Assembly (NCBI RefSeq): GCF_019710575.1
Contig: NZ_JAHWFK010000015.1
Coordinates: 62,001-126,000, forward strand
DNA length: 64,000 nucleotides
Source of the DNA: Paractinoplanes polyasparticus
GTDB lineage: Bacteria > Actinomycetota > Actinomycetes > Mycobacteriales > Micromonosporaceae
Reading direction: 5' to 3'
In this document: positions 15,883 to 23,407 of the stretch, piece after piece
How the letters are laid out: each line of letters begins with the position of its first letter
How positions within the stretch are numbered: the stretch's first letter is position 1
The notes under the pieces: generated by a model
What the model was told of the DNA's origin: nothing
Seen by the model: the letters and a program-made list of their open reading frames with translations, nothing else
The model's database searches: none
Position numbers and translations under genes: made by a program

Positions 15883-16866
15883 ATGCCGGGCGTACGCCGG
15901 ATCGTTGTGCTCCTGATGCTCATCACCCTGCCGTCGATCGCCGGGTGTGGCGGTTCCGATGCCGCCACCGCTGTTTCCTACGGAGGCGTCCGGGACCAGA
16001 GCACCACCGGATACGCCGTGGCCGAGTTGCAGGGCTTGTACGCGCAACAGGGGCTGACGTTCTCGCCCACCTGGGCGACGTCCGGAACGGTGCTGCTGCA
16101 AGGAGTGGTGAGCGGGGATTTCGACGTGGCCAACCTCGGTCCGGCGCAACTCTACGGAGCCATCGCGAACGGCGCCTGCGCCCGGGTGCTCCGCCCGACC
16201 CAGGGCGCGGCCTACAGCGTGATCGCCCAGCCCGGCCTCGGCCTCGACACCACGCGGCCCTACCCGCAAACCCTTACCCAGCTGCGCGGACGGTCGGTGG
16301 GTGTCCCCGTTCGCGGCGCCGCCCAGGAGCTCGTGCTCCGGTCGTTGCTGGCGGACGCCGGCCTCGACCCGGACACCGACGTCACGTGGGTGGCGATCGG
16401 CGCCGGCGCCGCCGCCGCGTCGACCTTCGCTTCGGGCAAGGTGGACGCGGCGATGTCCTACCCGCAGCTCGAGGTGAACCTCGGGGCCGGAGGCGCCGGC
16501 TATGACAAGCTGGTCGACCTGGCCGGCCCGGACACGCCGCTGGGCGCGTTCTGGCAGTCGGTCGCCGTCGCGAACTGCGACTGGGCCGATGAGCATCCCG
16601 ACACGGTGCTGAAGTTCTGCCACGCGCTCAATGAGGGATTCCGGGCCCTCGAGCAGGAGCCGGACGCGGGGCCGCGGGCGTTCGCCTGGCTCGGCCTCGG
16701 ATCGGATCCCGGCCCGGTCCGGAACCTGTGGGAGAAGTACGGGACTCCGGTCGCGAACATCCCCCCGCTCACCGAGGAGAACTGGAATCATCAGGCGAAA
16801 TTCGCTGCCGGCGCCACCGCGCCGGACTTCTCCGAGCATGTGGTCGACGGCTGCTCGACGGCCTGA
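15883..16866 (+). CDS. NitT/TauT-type ABC substrate-binding lipoprotein
   Basis: This 327-residue lipoprotein has a signal ending in the lipobox IAGC (TLPSIAGCGG), after which it is anchored on the outer face of the membrane. The periplasmic-binding fold of the nitrate/taurine/sulfonate/thiamine-precursor group is visible: GYAVAELQGLYAQQGL, SGDFDVANLGPAQLYGAIANG, LRGRSVGVPVRGAAQELVLRSLL. A ribosome site (AGGGGA) precedes the ATG by 4 nt. The gene is full length, but its permease and ATPase partners directly downstream are destroyed, so it is probably an orphan unless it uses another transporter such as the one at 60.3-61.8 kb. Confidence 0.88.
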   Translation: MPGVRRIVVLLMLITLPSIAGCGGSDAATAVSYGGVRDQSTTGYAVAELQGLYAQQGLTFSPTWATSGTVLLQGVVSGDFDVANLGPAQLYGAIANGACARVLRPTQGAAYSVIAQPGLGLDTTRPYPQTLTQLRGRSVGVPVRGAAQELVLRSLLADAGLDPDTDVTWVAIGAGAAAASTFASGKVDAAMSYPQLEVNLGAGGAGYDKLVDLAGPDTPLGAFWQSVAVANCDWADEHPDTVLKFCHALNEGFRALEQEPDAGPRAFAWLGLGSDPGPVRNLWEKYGTPVANIPPLTEENWNHQAKFAAGATAPDFSEHVVDGCSTA

Positions 16867-16896
16867 TCGAGGCGCTCGCCGACCGGGGGTGGCGGG

Positions 16897-17133
16897 ATGG
16901 GCGGGATCGGACCGGCTGATGCTTCCGCGTGTCGCGGACGGCTGCGCGTGTGGCTGTGGCGCGTCGCCGTGCCGCCCGTCGTGGTGGGGCTCTGGCAACT
17001 CGCGTACCAGCTCGACCTGGCCGGCCGCGTCCTGCTGCCGAGCCCGCGTGCCGTCTGGGATGCCGGGCTGCGGTTGCACAGTTCGGGCGTGCTCTGGCCG
17101 AACCTGTGGTCGACCGTCAGCGCTGCGACTCTC
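16897..17133 (+). pseudogene. ABC permease, N-terminal fragment
   Basis: From an ATG at 16897 the frame encodes the start of a NitT/TauT-type permease: VPPVVVGLWQLAYQLDLAGR, LLPSPRAVWDAGLRLHSSG and LWPNLWSTVSAATL, as in the SsuC/TauC family. After about 17130 the frame turns into out-of-frame ATPase sequence. The remaining helices and the EAA loop are absent, so the gene lost roughly its last two thirds. Confidence 0.85.
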
Positions 17134-17521
17134 CGCAGCCGCCGACAAGTACCCGTCCCAGCTGTCGCAGGGCATGCGTCAGCGGGTGGCCCTGGCCCGG
17201 ACCCTGGCGCCGGACCCCGAGCTGCTGCTGATGGACGAACCGTTCGCCGCTCTGGACGCCCTCACACGCTCATCCGTCCGCGACCTGGTGCTCGACATCT
17301 GGGCCGGTGAGGCGCGCCGCAAGACCGTCCTGTTCGTGACCCACGACCTCACCGAGGCGCTCGTGCTCGCCGACCGGGTGATCACGCTCGCCGACGGCGG
17401 TGTCCGGACCGACCTGGAAGTGCCCTACGGACGTCCCCGCGATCAGCGAGCGCTACCGGCTCGAGCCGACTACCAAGCTCTCTACGACCGGCTCCGGGTG
17501 GACCTCACCGTTGCCGACTGA
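17134..17521 (+). pseudogene. ABC ATPase, C-terminal fragment
   Basis: In a different frame from the permease fragment, the sequence resumes inside an SsuB/TauB-type ATPase: ADKYPSQLSQGMRQRVALAR (signature motif), ELLLMDEPFAALDALTR (Walker B, D-loop) and VLFVTHDLTEALVLADRV (H-loop). The Walker A half is missing. Together with the permease fragment this shows one deletion of about 1.3 kb (estimated from family lengths) that removed the permease end and the ATPase start. Confidence 0.85.
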
Positions 17522-17538
17522 CCCTTCGCGCTGCCGGG

Positions 17539-18294
17539 TCACGTGACGAACAGGACCACGGCAACGGTGACGGCGAAGACGACGATGGTCCAGCGCAGTA
17601 CCTCGGCGGGCAGGTGGCGGGCGACCTTGGCCCCGGCGAAGCCGCCGATCACGGTGGCCGGGGCCAGGACGCCGACCACGGCCCAGTTCACCGGACCGAA
17701 GACGCTGTAGGTCAGCACCGTGGTGACGCCCACGACCGCGGAGAAGACGTTCTTGAGGGCGCCGATCCGGCGGAGCGGCTCGTCGAGCACCAGGCTCAGC
17801 GCCGCGATCAGCAGCAGGCCCATCGCGGCGTTGAAGTAGCCGCCGTACAGCCCGCACAGGAACACCGCGAACTGCACCTGCACGGTCACGGCCCGCGGCG
17901 ACTTGTCGCGCGGGTGGCCGGCCAGCGCCCGCAGCCGGCCCTGGAAGGCCATCATCGCGGCCGCCAGCAGCAGCAGAAACGGCACCACCACGTCGAAGAC
18001 GCCGCGCGGGGTGAACAGCAGCAGGGAACTGCCGCCCAGCGCGCCGACGACGATCGTGGGGGTGATCGACAGGATGCGGCGGCCCTGGCCGGCGAGGTCG
18101 GGACGGCTGCCGACGGCGCCGGCCGCGTAGCCGGGGGCCACCGACAGCGCGTTGCTCACGTTGGCCGCCACGCCGGGCAGCCCGAGGGCGACCAGCAGCG
18201 GGAAGGTGATGAGCGACCCGCCGCCGGCGATCGAGTTGACCGCGCCGGCGGTCAGGCCGCCGCCCAGCAGGGCGAGGATCTCGCCGAGGGTCAA
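17539..18294 (-). CDS. TauE/SafE-family anion exporter
   Basis: The 251-residue membrane protein has about eight helices in two similar halves. The family-typical N-terminus GGGLTAGAVNSIAGGGSLITFPLLVALG and a second-half copy (LYGGYFNAAMGLLLIAALSL) are visible. Members export sulfite, sulfoacetate or other small organic anions. The TTG start overlaps the stop of the LURP-one gene (TTGA), making it the last gene of a four-gene operon. The cargo is unknown; linkage to a mannosidase rather than sulfur genes is unusual. Confidence 0.9.
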   Translation of the reverse strand: MTLGEILALLGGGLTAGAVNSIAGGGSLITFPLLVALGLPGVAANVSNALSVAPGYAAGAVGSRPDLAGQGRRILSITPTIVVGALGGSSLLLFTPRGVFDVVVPFLLLLAAAMMAFQGRLRALAGHPRDKSPRAVTVQVQFAVFLCGLYGGYFNAAMGLLLIAALSLVLDEPLRRIGALKNVFSAVVGVTTVLTYSVFGPVNWAVVGVLAPATVIGGFAGAKVARHLPAEVLRWTIVVFAVTVAVVLFVT

Positions 18295-18803
18295 TTGTCG
18301 TCGTTCTTGTCGCGCTCGCGGTCCAGGGCCAGGTCGAGGGCGAGCACGCTGCCGATGACGAGCAACGGCTCGATGCCGGCGGCGACCTGGACGGCGTACG
18401 TGTCGCGGATCGTCAGCCAGCGCTTGGAGACGGCGGCCACCTGTTCGCCACCGCGCTCGATCACGTACTCGTGGTCGAGCAGGTCACCCTTCATCTCCAG
18501 GTCGTCGGGCCCCGGCACGTCGATGGTGAACTTCTCGCGGAACGGCGTGAACAGCTTCTTGCGGACCTCGGCCGCCTTCTCACCGCCGATCCGGATCTCG
18601 TACGTCGGCCGCAGTGACACGAGATGCCGGTGCAGCGAGGCGACCTCCTGCCCGGACGGATCCTCGATCACCACTTTGTCGCGGACGCTCAGCACCTTGC
18701 CGTCGACGTGGAAGACCTTGGCGCCGTGCTCGTCCAGCACGTCGAAGTCGTCGCCGATCGAGAAGAACCGTTCCCGGATGACATACATGGGCCGATTCTT
18801 CAT
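18291..18803 (-). CDS. LURP-one/scramblase-fold protein
   Basis: The 170-residue protein has a tubby-like beta-barrel pattern: MYVIRERFFSIGDDFDVLDEHG, KVFHVDGKVLSVRDKVVIEDPSG, LFTPFREKFTIDVPG, and a hydrophobic central helix near the C-terminus (GIEPLLVIGSVLALDLALD). Bacterial LURP-one proteins are uncharacterised; eukaryotic relatives bind membranes or DNA. It overlaps the mannosidase gene (ATGA) upstream and the exporter downstream, so it is translationally locked into this operon. Confidence 0.88.
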   Translation of the reverse strand: MKNRPMYVIRERFFSIGDDFDVLDEHGAKVFHVDGKVLSVRDKVVIEDPSGQEVASLHRHLVSLRPTYEIRIGGEKAAEVRKKLFTPFREKFTIDVPGPDDLEMKGDLLDHEYVIERGGEQVAAVSKRWLTIRDTYAVQVAAGIEPLLVIGSVLALDLALDRERDKNDDN

Positions 18804-21748
18804 GATTCGCGGACCAGTCGCAGCGTGGTGATCTGGAACGGGCCGAGGACGAGCCGATCGACGGGCACGGGATCCCGCTCCAGCAGGTCGGTCTCGGCGA
18901 CAGTGGCCGGGAAGCTGGGCTTCAGCCGGGCGACGGCGCGCCCGCCGCGCGTCTCGTAAAGGCGGACGATCACGTCACCGCTCCGGTCGTCGGCCAGCTT
19001 GACCCAGTCGATGACCGCCGCGCCCGATGCGACGTCGAGGGTCACCAACGGTTCGATGCCGGCGAGCGCGTCCAGGCGCGGCGCGTTGAGGTCGTCGGCC
19101 TCTTTTCGGGTCTGCGTCTCGTCGCCGGCCACCACGGCGAAGCGCAGCGTGTGCCGGCCGCGGTCGGTGTGCGGGTCGGGGTAGCGGGGCGCGCGCAGCA
19201 ACGTCGGCCGGATGTCAGTGCCTCCGGGAATCCGGCGCACGTCACACCCGTACGTCGAATCGTTGATCACCCCGACGCCGAGCCCGGGTTCGGCGACGTG
19301 CACCCAGCGGTGCGAACAGACCTCGTACTGGGCCTCGTCGGCCAGCGTGTTCTCGTGGGTGGGCCGCTCGATCGAGCCGTACTGCGTCTCGTAGCGCGCC
19401 CGCAAGCTGTGCACAGCCACCGGCAACGACAGCTTGAGCAGGTGCTCCCGCTCCTGCCAGTCGACGTCGACGGTGATCTCCAGCCGCGGCCGGCCCACTT
19501 CCATCGCGTACGTCGTGACAAACGTCGAAGCCCCGCGCCGGTGTGTCACGACAATCGCGTCACCGGTGACCTCCACGCCGGCGAGGTCGAGCGGCACCGG
19601 GCGTCGCAGCACGTGCCGGTCGACATCCCAGGCGTCCCACTGCACCGGCTCGTCGCGGAACAGGCGCAGCCCACCGAGCGGCCCGGCCGCGATCTCCCGT
19701 CCGTCGCGCAGGTCGACGAGCGATTGCACGTTTCCGTTCGCATCGAGCGAAGCGCGCAGAATCCCGTTGTCCAAAGCGACATCCACGCTCAGCTCAGTTC
19801 CGTCCCGGTCGCTCACAAACCGATCTGCTTCGCTCATAGCGACAGCCTTGGTCGGCGCCACCCTGTTCGCGTCGCGCACGACCTGCCAGCCCACGATCCG
19901 GCCGGGGTCGCCGGGGCCTTCGACGAGCGCCCGCAATTGCTTCTCGAGGCGGGCGTATGTGTCACGGGCCTCGCGGTGCACCCACGAGATCGACGAGCCG
20001 GGCAGGATGTCGTGGAACTGGTGCAGCAGCACGGTTCGCCACGCCTCGTCGAGCTCGGCGTGGGGGTACGGCACGTCATCGCGTACGGCGGAGACCGCTC
20101 TCAGATATTCGACCGTGCGCAGCAGAGCCTCGGCCCGCCGGTTGCCCTGCTTCATCGCGATCTGGGAGGTCAGCGTGCCCCGGTGCAGCTCGAGATACAG
20201 CTCGCCGGCCCACACCGGCGCGTTGTCGCCCAGCTCGGCCTCGGCGGTCGCGAAGAACCGCTCGGGCGCTCCCAGTTCGACCCGGGCCGCGCCTTCCAGA
20301 TCGCGGAAGCGGTGCGCGCGGGCCACCATCTCGCGGGTCGGGCCGCCGCCCCCGTCGCCATAGCCGAACAGCAGCAGCGAGTGGTCCGAGACAACCTTGT
20401 CGCGGAAGTTGCTCACCGCGTGCCGCAACTCGCCCGCGGTCACCTCGGCCGAGTACGTGTCAGCCGGCGGAAAATGCGTGAGGATGCGGCTGCCGTCGAT
20501 GCCCTCCCACGCGAACGTGTGGTGCGGGAAGACGGTGGTGTCGTTCCACGACAGTTTCTGCGTGAGAAACCACCGGTACCCGGCCCGGCGCGCGATCTGT
20601 GGCCACGCCCCCGAATAGCCGAAGCTGTCCGGCAGCCACACCACCTCCGACTCGTGCCCGAACGTCTCGGCGAAGTACCGCTTGCCGAAGCTGATCTGCC
20701 GCACGAGCGACTCGCCGCCCGGCATCACCGCGTCCGACTCGACCCACATGCCGCCGACCGGAACGATGCGCCCCTCCGCGACACGCTGCCGCACACGCTC
20801 GAACAGCTCGGGATGGTCCTCCTGCACCCAGGCGTACTGCTGGGCGGACGACATCGCGTACACCAGTCCCGGCTCGGTCTCCATCAGCGTGAGGACGTTG
20901 GCGAGCGTCCGCGCCACCTTGCGCCGCGTCTCGCGCAGCGGCCACAGCCACGCCGAGTCGATGTGCGCGTGCCCGACCGCCGTCATCCGGTGCGCGCTGG
21001 CGTTCGCCGGTTGCGAGAGCGCCTCGGCCAGCGCCTCCCGCGCCTCGGCGTCGGAGCCGGCGTCCAGGGCCGCCTCGACGGCGCGCAGGATCTTCCAGTA
21101 GCGCGGCTCGTCCGGACTGAGCTGCGGCATCAGGTCGCCGGTGGCCTCGAGGTCGCGCAGCAGCTCGAACACCTCGGCGTCGAACGCGCACAGCTTCGCG
21201 GAAATCAGCCGGTAGGGCTCGGGCTCGTCCGGGCCGGGCTTCTCGCCGTACGTCGTCTCGCCGAACGGGGGAAAATCGAGCACCAGCGGATTGGCCGCCG
21301 CCTCGACGTACACGGTGAAGCGGCCGTCCGCCGCGACGACACCCTCGGCCGCGCCCGGCCCGGTCAGCCGGAACCAGCCGTTGCGGGGGTGAAGGGCCTT
21401 CAGCGGTACGCCGTCAGCCCGATACACGAGCGCCTCGCCCTGCCCACCGACGAAGCGCCCGGACCACCCCGGATCAAGCACGAGCTCCACCGGCCGCTCG
21501 CTCGCGGGCGCCTGCCCCTCGACCCGCAACCAGGTCGTACCCCACCGTGGCCCCCACGTCGCGCCCACCGCGAGTGGCTCATAGGTGGCGCCGAGGGCTT
21601 GCGCGGGCGGTACGGGCTCGCCGTCCCCGCCGACCCGCCAGGCCGCCACCTCGACATCGCCGACGGGTTCGTGGAGCCGGGGTTGAAGACGCTCCCGCAC
21701 AACCCTTTCGAGCCGAGCGGCGACGTGAGCCGGATTCGTATGCACCAC
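18800..21748 (-). CDS. alpha-mannosidase, glycoside hydrolase family 38
   Basis: The 982-residue retaining alpha-mannosidase is of usual length for bacterial and vacuolar-type GH38. Domain order is an N-terminal beta domain (1-250), the catalytic domain with zinc ligands in VGHAHIDSAWLWPLRET and the nucleophile Asp in VVWLPDSFGYSG, the third metal His in LHQFHDILPGSSI, then the large C-terminal beta region. There is no signal peptide, so it acts in the cytosol, probably on mannosides from glycans or glycolipid turnover. The start is a GTG with GAGGA upstream. It lies 21 bp behind the phosphotransferase gene and overlaps the LURP-one gene. Confidence 0.96.
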   Translation of the reverse strand: MVHTNPAHVAARLERVVRERLQPRLHEPVGDVEVAAWRVGGDGEPVPPAQALGATYEPLAVGATWGPRWGTTWLRVEGQAPASERPVELVLDPGWSGRFVGGQGEALVYRADGVPLKALHPRNGWFRLTGPGAAEGVVAADGRFTVYVEAAANPLVLDFPPFGETTYGEKPGPDEPEPYRLISAKLCAFDAEVFELLRDLEATGDLMPQLSPDEPRYWKILRAVEAALDAGSDAEAREALAEALSQPANASAHRMTAVGHAHIDSAWLWPLRETRRKVARTLANVLTLMETEPGLVYAMSSAQQYAWVQEDHPELFERVRQRVAEGRIVPVGGMWVESDAVMPGGESLVRQISFGKRYFAETFGHESEVVWLPDSFGYSGAWPQIARRAGYRWFLTQKLSWNDTTVFPHHTFAWEGIDGSRILTHFPPADTYSAEVTAGELRHAVSNFRDKVVSDHSLLLFGYGDGGGGPTREMVARAHRFRDLEGAARVELGAPERFFATAEAELGDNAPVWAGELYLELHRGTLTSQIAMKQGNRRAEALLRTVEYLRAVSAVRDDVPYPHAELDEAWRTVLLHQFHDILPGSSISWVHREARDTYARLEKQLRALVEGPGDPGRIVGWQVVRDANRVAPTKAVAMSEADRFVSDRDGTELSVDVALDNGILRASLDANGNVQSLVDLRDGREIAAGPLGGLRLFRDEPVQWDAWDVDRHVLRRPVPLDLAGVEVTGDAIVVTHRRGASTFVTTYAMEVGRPRLEITVDVDWQEREHLLKLSLPVAVHSLRARYETQYGSIERPTHENTLADEAQYEVCSHRWVHVAEPGLGVGVINDSTYGCDVRRIPGGTDIRPTLLRAPRYPDPHTDRGRHTLRFAVVAGDETQTRKEADDLNAPRLDALAGIEPLVTLDVASGAAVIDWVKLADDRSGDVIVRLYETRGGRAVARLKPSFPATVAETDLLERDPVPVDRLVLGPFQITTLRLVRES

Positions 21749-21769
21749 AACATCCTCAGCCGTCGCCCG

Positions 21770-22708
21770 TCACCGCGCCAGCGCAGTGAAGCGGGCGTCC
21801 AGATCATCGACCCATTGCGCCGGCGTGCGACGGTCCGGCAGCGCGACCCCGGCCTCGGCCCGCCACAACGCGTCTCCCAGAACTGTGCGCAGGTGCCAAG
21901 CCATGATCCGGTCCATGTCCAACGTCGTGCCGGACATCCGCTCGTACGCGGCCACCGTCGCGGTGAACAGCTCCATACCGCAATCCCCGGGCAGGCACCG
22001 CAGGTCGAACTCTGGCTCGCCGGTACCCGCGGTCTCCCAATCGACGACAAGACGCAGCCGCAACGACTCGCGGTCCCAGAGGTGGTTGTCGCCGTGGAAG
22101 TCGCCGTGCACCAGAACGGTCCGGCCGGGCGCCGCAAGGGCAAGGTCGGCCCAGTCGCACCAGGACAGCACCCGGTCGCGCTGATCGGAACGGATCAGCG
22201 CGCCGAAGCGGGCACGGATGTCATTCGTCGAGGCGTGCGCCATCGGCCTGGGCAGAGGGCCCATGGCCTCGGACGCTGCCGTCAGCACATCGGGATCGTG
22301 CAGGCGAACCAGGGCCGCAGCAAGATCACCCGCGACCGTCGGGCGAGCAGCCGGCGTGATCAGGTGCCGTACGTCGAAGAACGGCATCGCTGCGGCTCGC
22401 TGCGTAATGAGCAGCGCCGGATCGCTGGACGCTGCCACGACGACAGGCAGTGGCAACTGTGGTGCGGTCGCGCGCAGCACGTCCAACAGCTCCGCCTGAT
22501 GGCAGATCCGCCGTGCGGGTGGTTCGGCCCAGGCGAACTTCACGACGAACCGGCCATCGACTACGGCACTGGCCGCACACCACTGCGGATCGTCGCTCGG
22601 CTCCAAACCTCGAGGGACGATCGTGCCGTCGGCCAGCTCCGGCGCCACCTTGCGCAGCGCCACACGTAACGCATCCACCGCCGGCTCGTCCAGCCACGTC
22701 AACGACAT
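21770..22708 (-). CDS. APH-family phosphotransferase
   Basis: The 312-residue kinase-like protein carries the catalytic loop VLVHGDFHGDNHLWD and the metal Asp in LVVDWETAGTGEPEFDL. The N-lobe (FVVKFAWAEPPARRICHQ) retains a Lys where ATP is bound. It is the first gene of the minus-strand operon with the GH38 mannosidase, so its substrate might be a sugar or glycoside released by that enzyme (inference from context). The start is the ATG at 22708, with a T/A-rich TATATA string about 30 bp upstream that may be its promoter. Confidence 0.9.
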   Translation of the reverse strand: MSLTWLDEPAVDALRVALRKVAPELADGTIVPRGLEPSDDPQWCAASAVVDGRFVVKFAWAEPPARRICHQAELLDVLRATAPQLPLPVVVAASSDPALLITQRAAAMPFFDVRHLITPAARPTVAGDLAAALVRLHDPDVLTAASEAMGPLPRPMAHASTNDIRARFGALIRSDQRDRVLSWCDWADLALAAPGRTVLVHGDFHGDNHLWDRESLRLRLVVDWETAGTGEPEFDLRCLPGDCGMELFTATVAAYERMSGTTLDMDRIMAWHLRTVLGDALWRAEAGVALPDRRTPAQWVDDLDARFTALAR

Positions 22709-22834
22709 GCGGTCAGCATGAATGACAGATCTATATAGGGGTGTGATGTATCCGACTTGCCGAGGCCGGAACAGGGGCGCACCGATATTGTTGCGAACGC
22801 AAGTAAACGGTGGTCGAGGAAGAGGGAACGCGTC

Positions 22835-23407
22835 GTGAGTGAGCTCAATCTGCTGGTGGTTGTCGGGAGCACGCGGCCCGGACGGGTCGGCCCGAAGGTC
22901 GCCGACTGGTTCGTCGACGCGGCCAAGGCGCACGGCGGGTTCCAGGTGAGCGTGGCCGACCTGGCCGACGAGAACCTGCCGCTGCTCGACGAGCCGCACC
23001 ACCCACGCCTGCGGAACTACCAGTACGACCACACCAAGCGCTGGAGCGAGAAGGTCGCCGCGGCTGACGCCATCGTCTTCGTGATCCCGGAATACAACTA
23101 CGGGCTGGGCGCCGCTTTCAAGAACGCCCTCGACTACCTGCACGCCGAGTGGAACTACAAGGCCGCCAGCGTGGTCAGCTACGGCGGCGTCTCGGCGGGC
23201 ACGCGGTCGGCCCTGCAGCTGCAGAGTTCCGCGTACGCGCTGAAGCTTTTCATGATCCCCGAGTCGGTGAACATCCCGTTCGTGCACAGCCTGGTGCAGG
23301 AGGGCGAGCTCCGGCCCACCGAGATCATGACGACGGCCGCCACCGCCGTGCTCAACGAGCTGGCCAAGGTCTCCACCGCCCTCAAGCCCCTGCGCGACGC
23401 GAAGTAG
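22835..23407 (+). CDS. NADPH-dependent FMN reductase
   Basis: The 190-residue flavodoxin-like protein has the FMN phosphate loop VVVGSTRPGRVGPKVADWF, the flavin ring contact PEYNYGLGAAFKNALDYLHAEW and the typical SYGGVSAGTRS. It belongs to the ArsH/YLR011w/chromate-reductase-like group that reduces quinones, azo dyes or metals, or supplies FMNH2. The GTG at 22835 has a GAGGAAGAGGG ribosome site. Its 3' end overlaps the convergent BTAD regulator gene by 26 bp. Confidence 0.93.
   Translation: MSELNLLVVVGSTRPGRVGPKVADWFVDAAKAHGGFQVSVADLADENLPLLDEPHHPRLRNYQYDHTKRWSEKVAAADAIVFVIPEYNYGLGAAFKNALDYLHAEWNYKAASVVSYGGVSAGTRSALQLQSSAYALKLFMIPESVNIPFVHSLVQEGELRPTEIMTTAATAVLNELAKVSTALKPLRDAK

Noticed and set aside
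15883..16866. Treating the orphan lipoprotein as a pseudogene
   Set aside because: It has an intact signal, lipobox, full length, ribosome site and undisturbed frame, so it is kept as a gene although its partners are dead.
19151..22669. 1172-codon open frame antisense to the mannosidase and kinase genes
   Set aside because: It is an antisense shadow of GC-rich codons; its translation is low-complexity and Arg/His/Gln/Pro-rich, while the opposite strand encodes clear GH38 and APH proteins.
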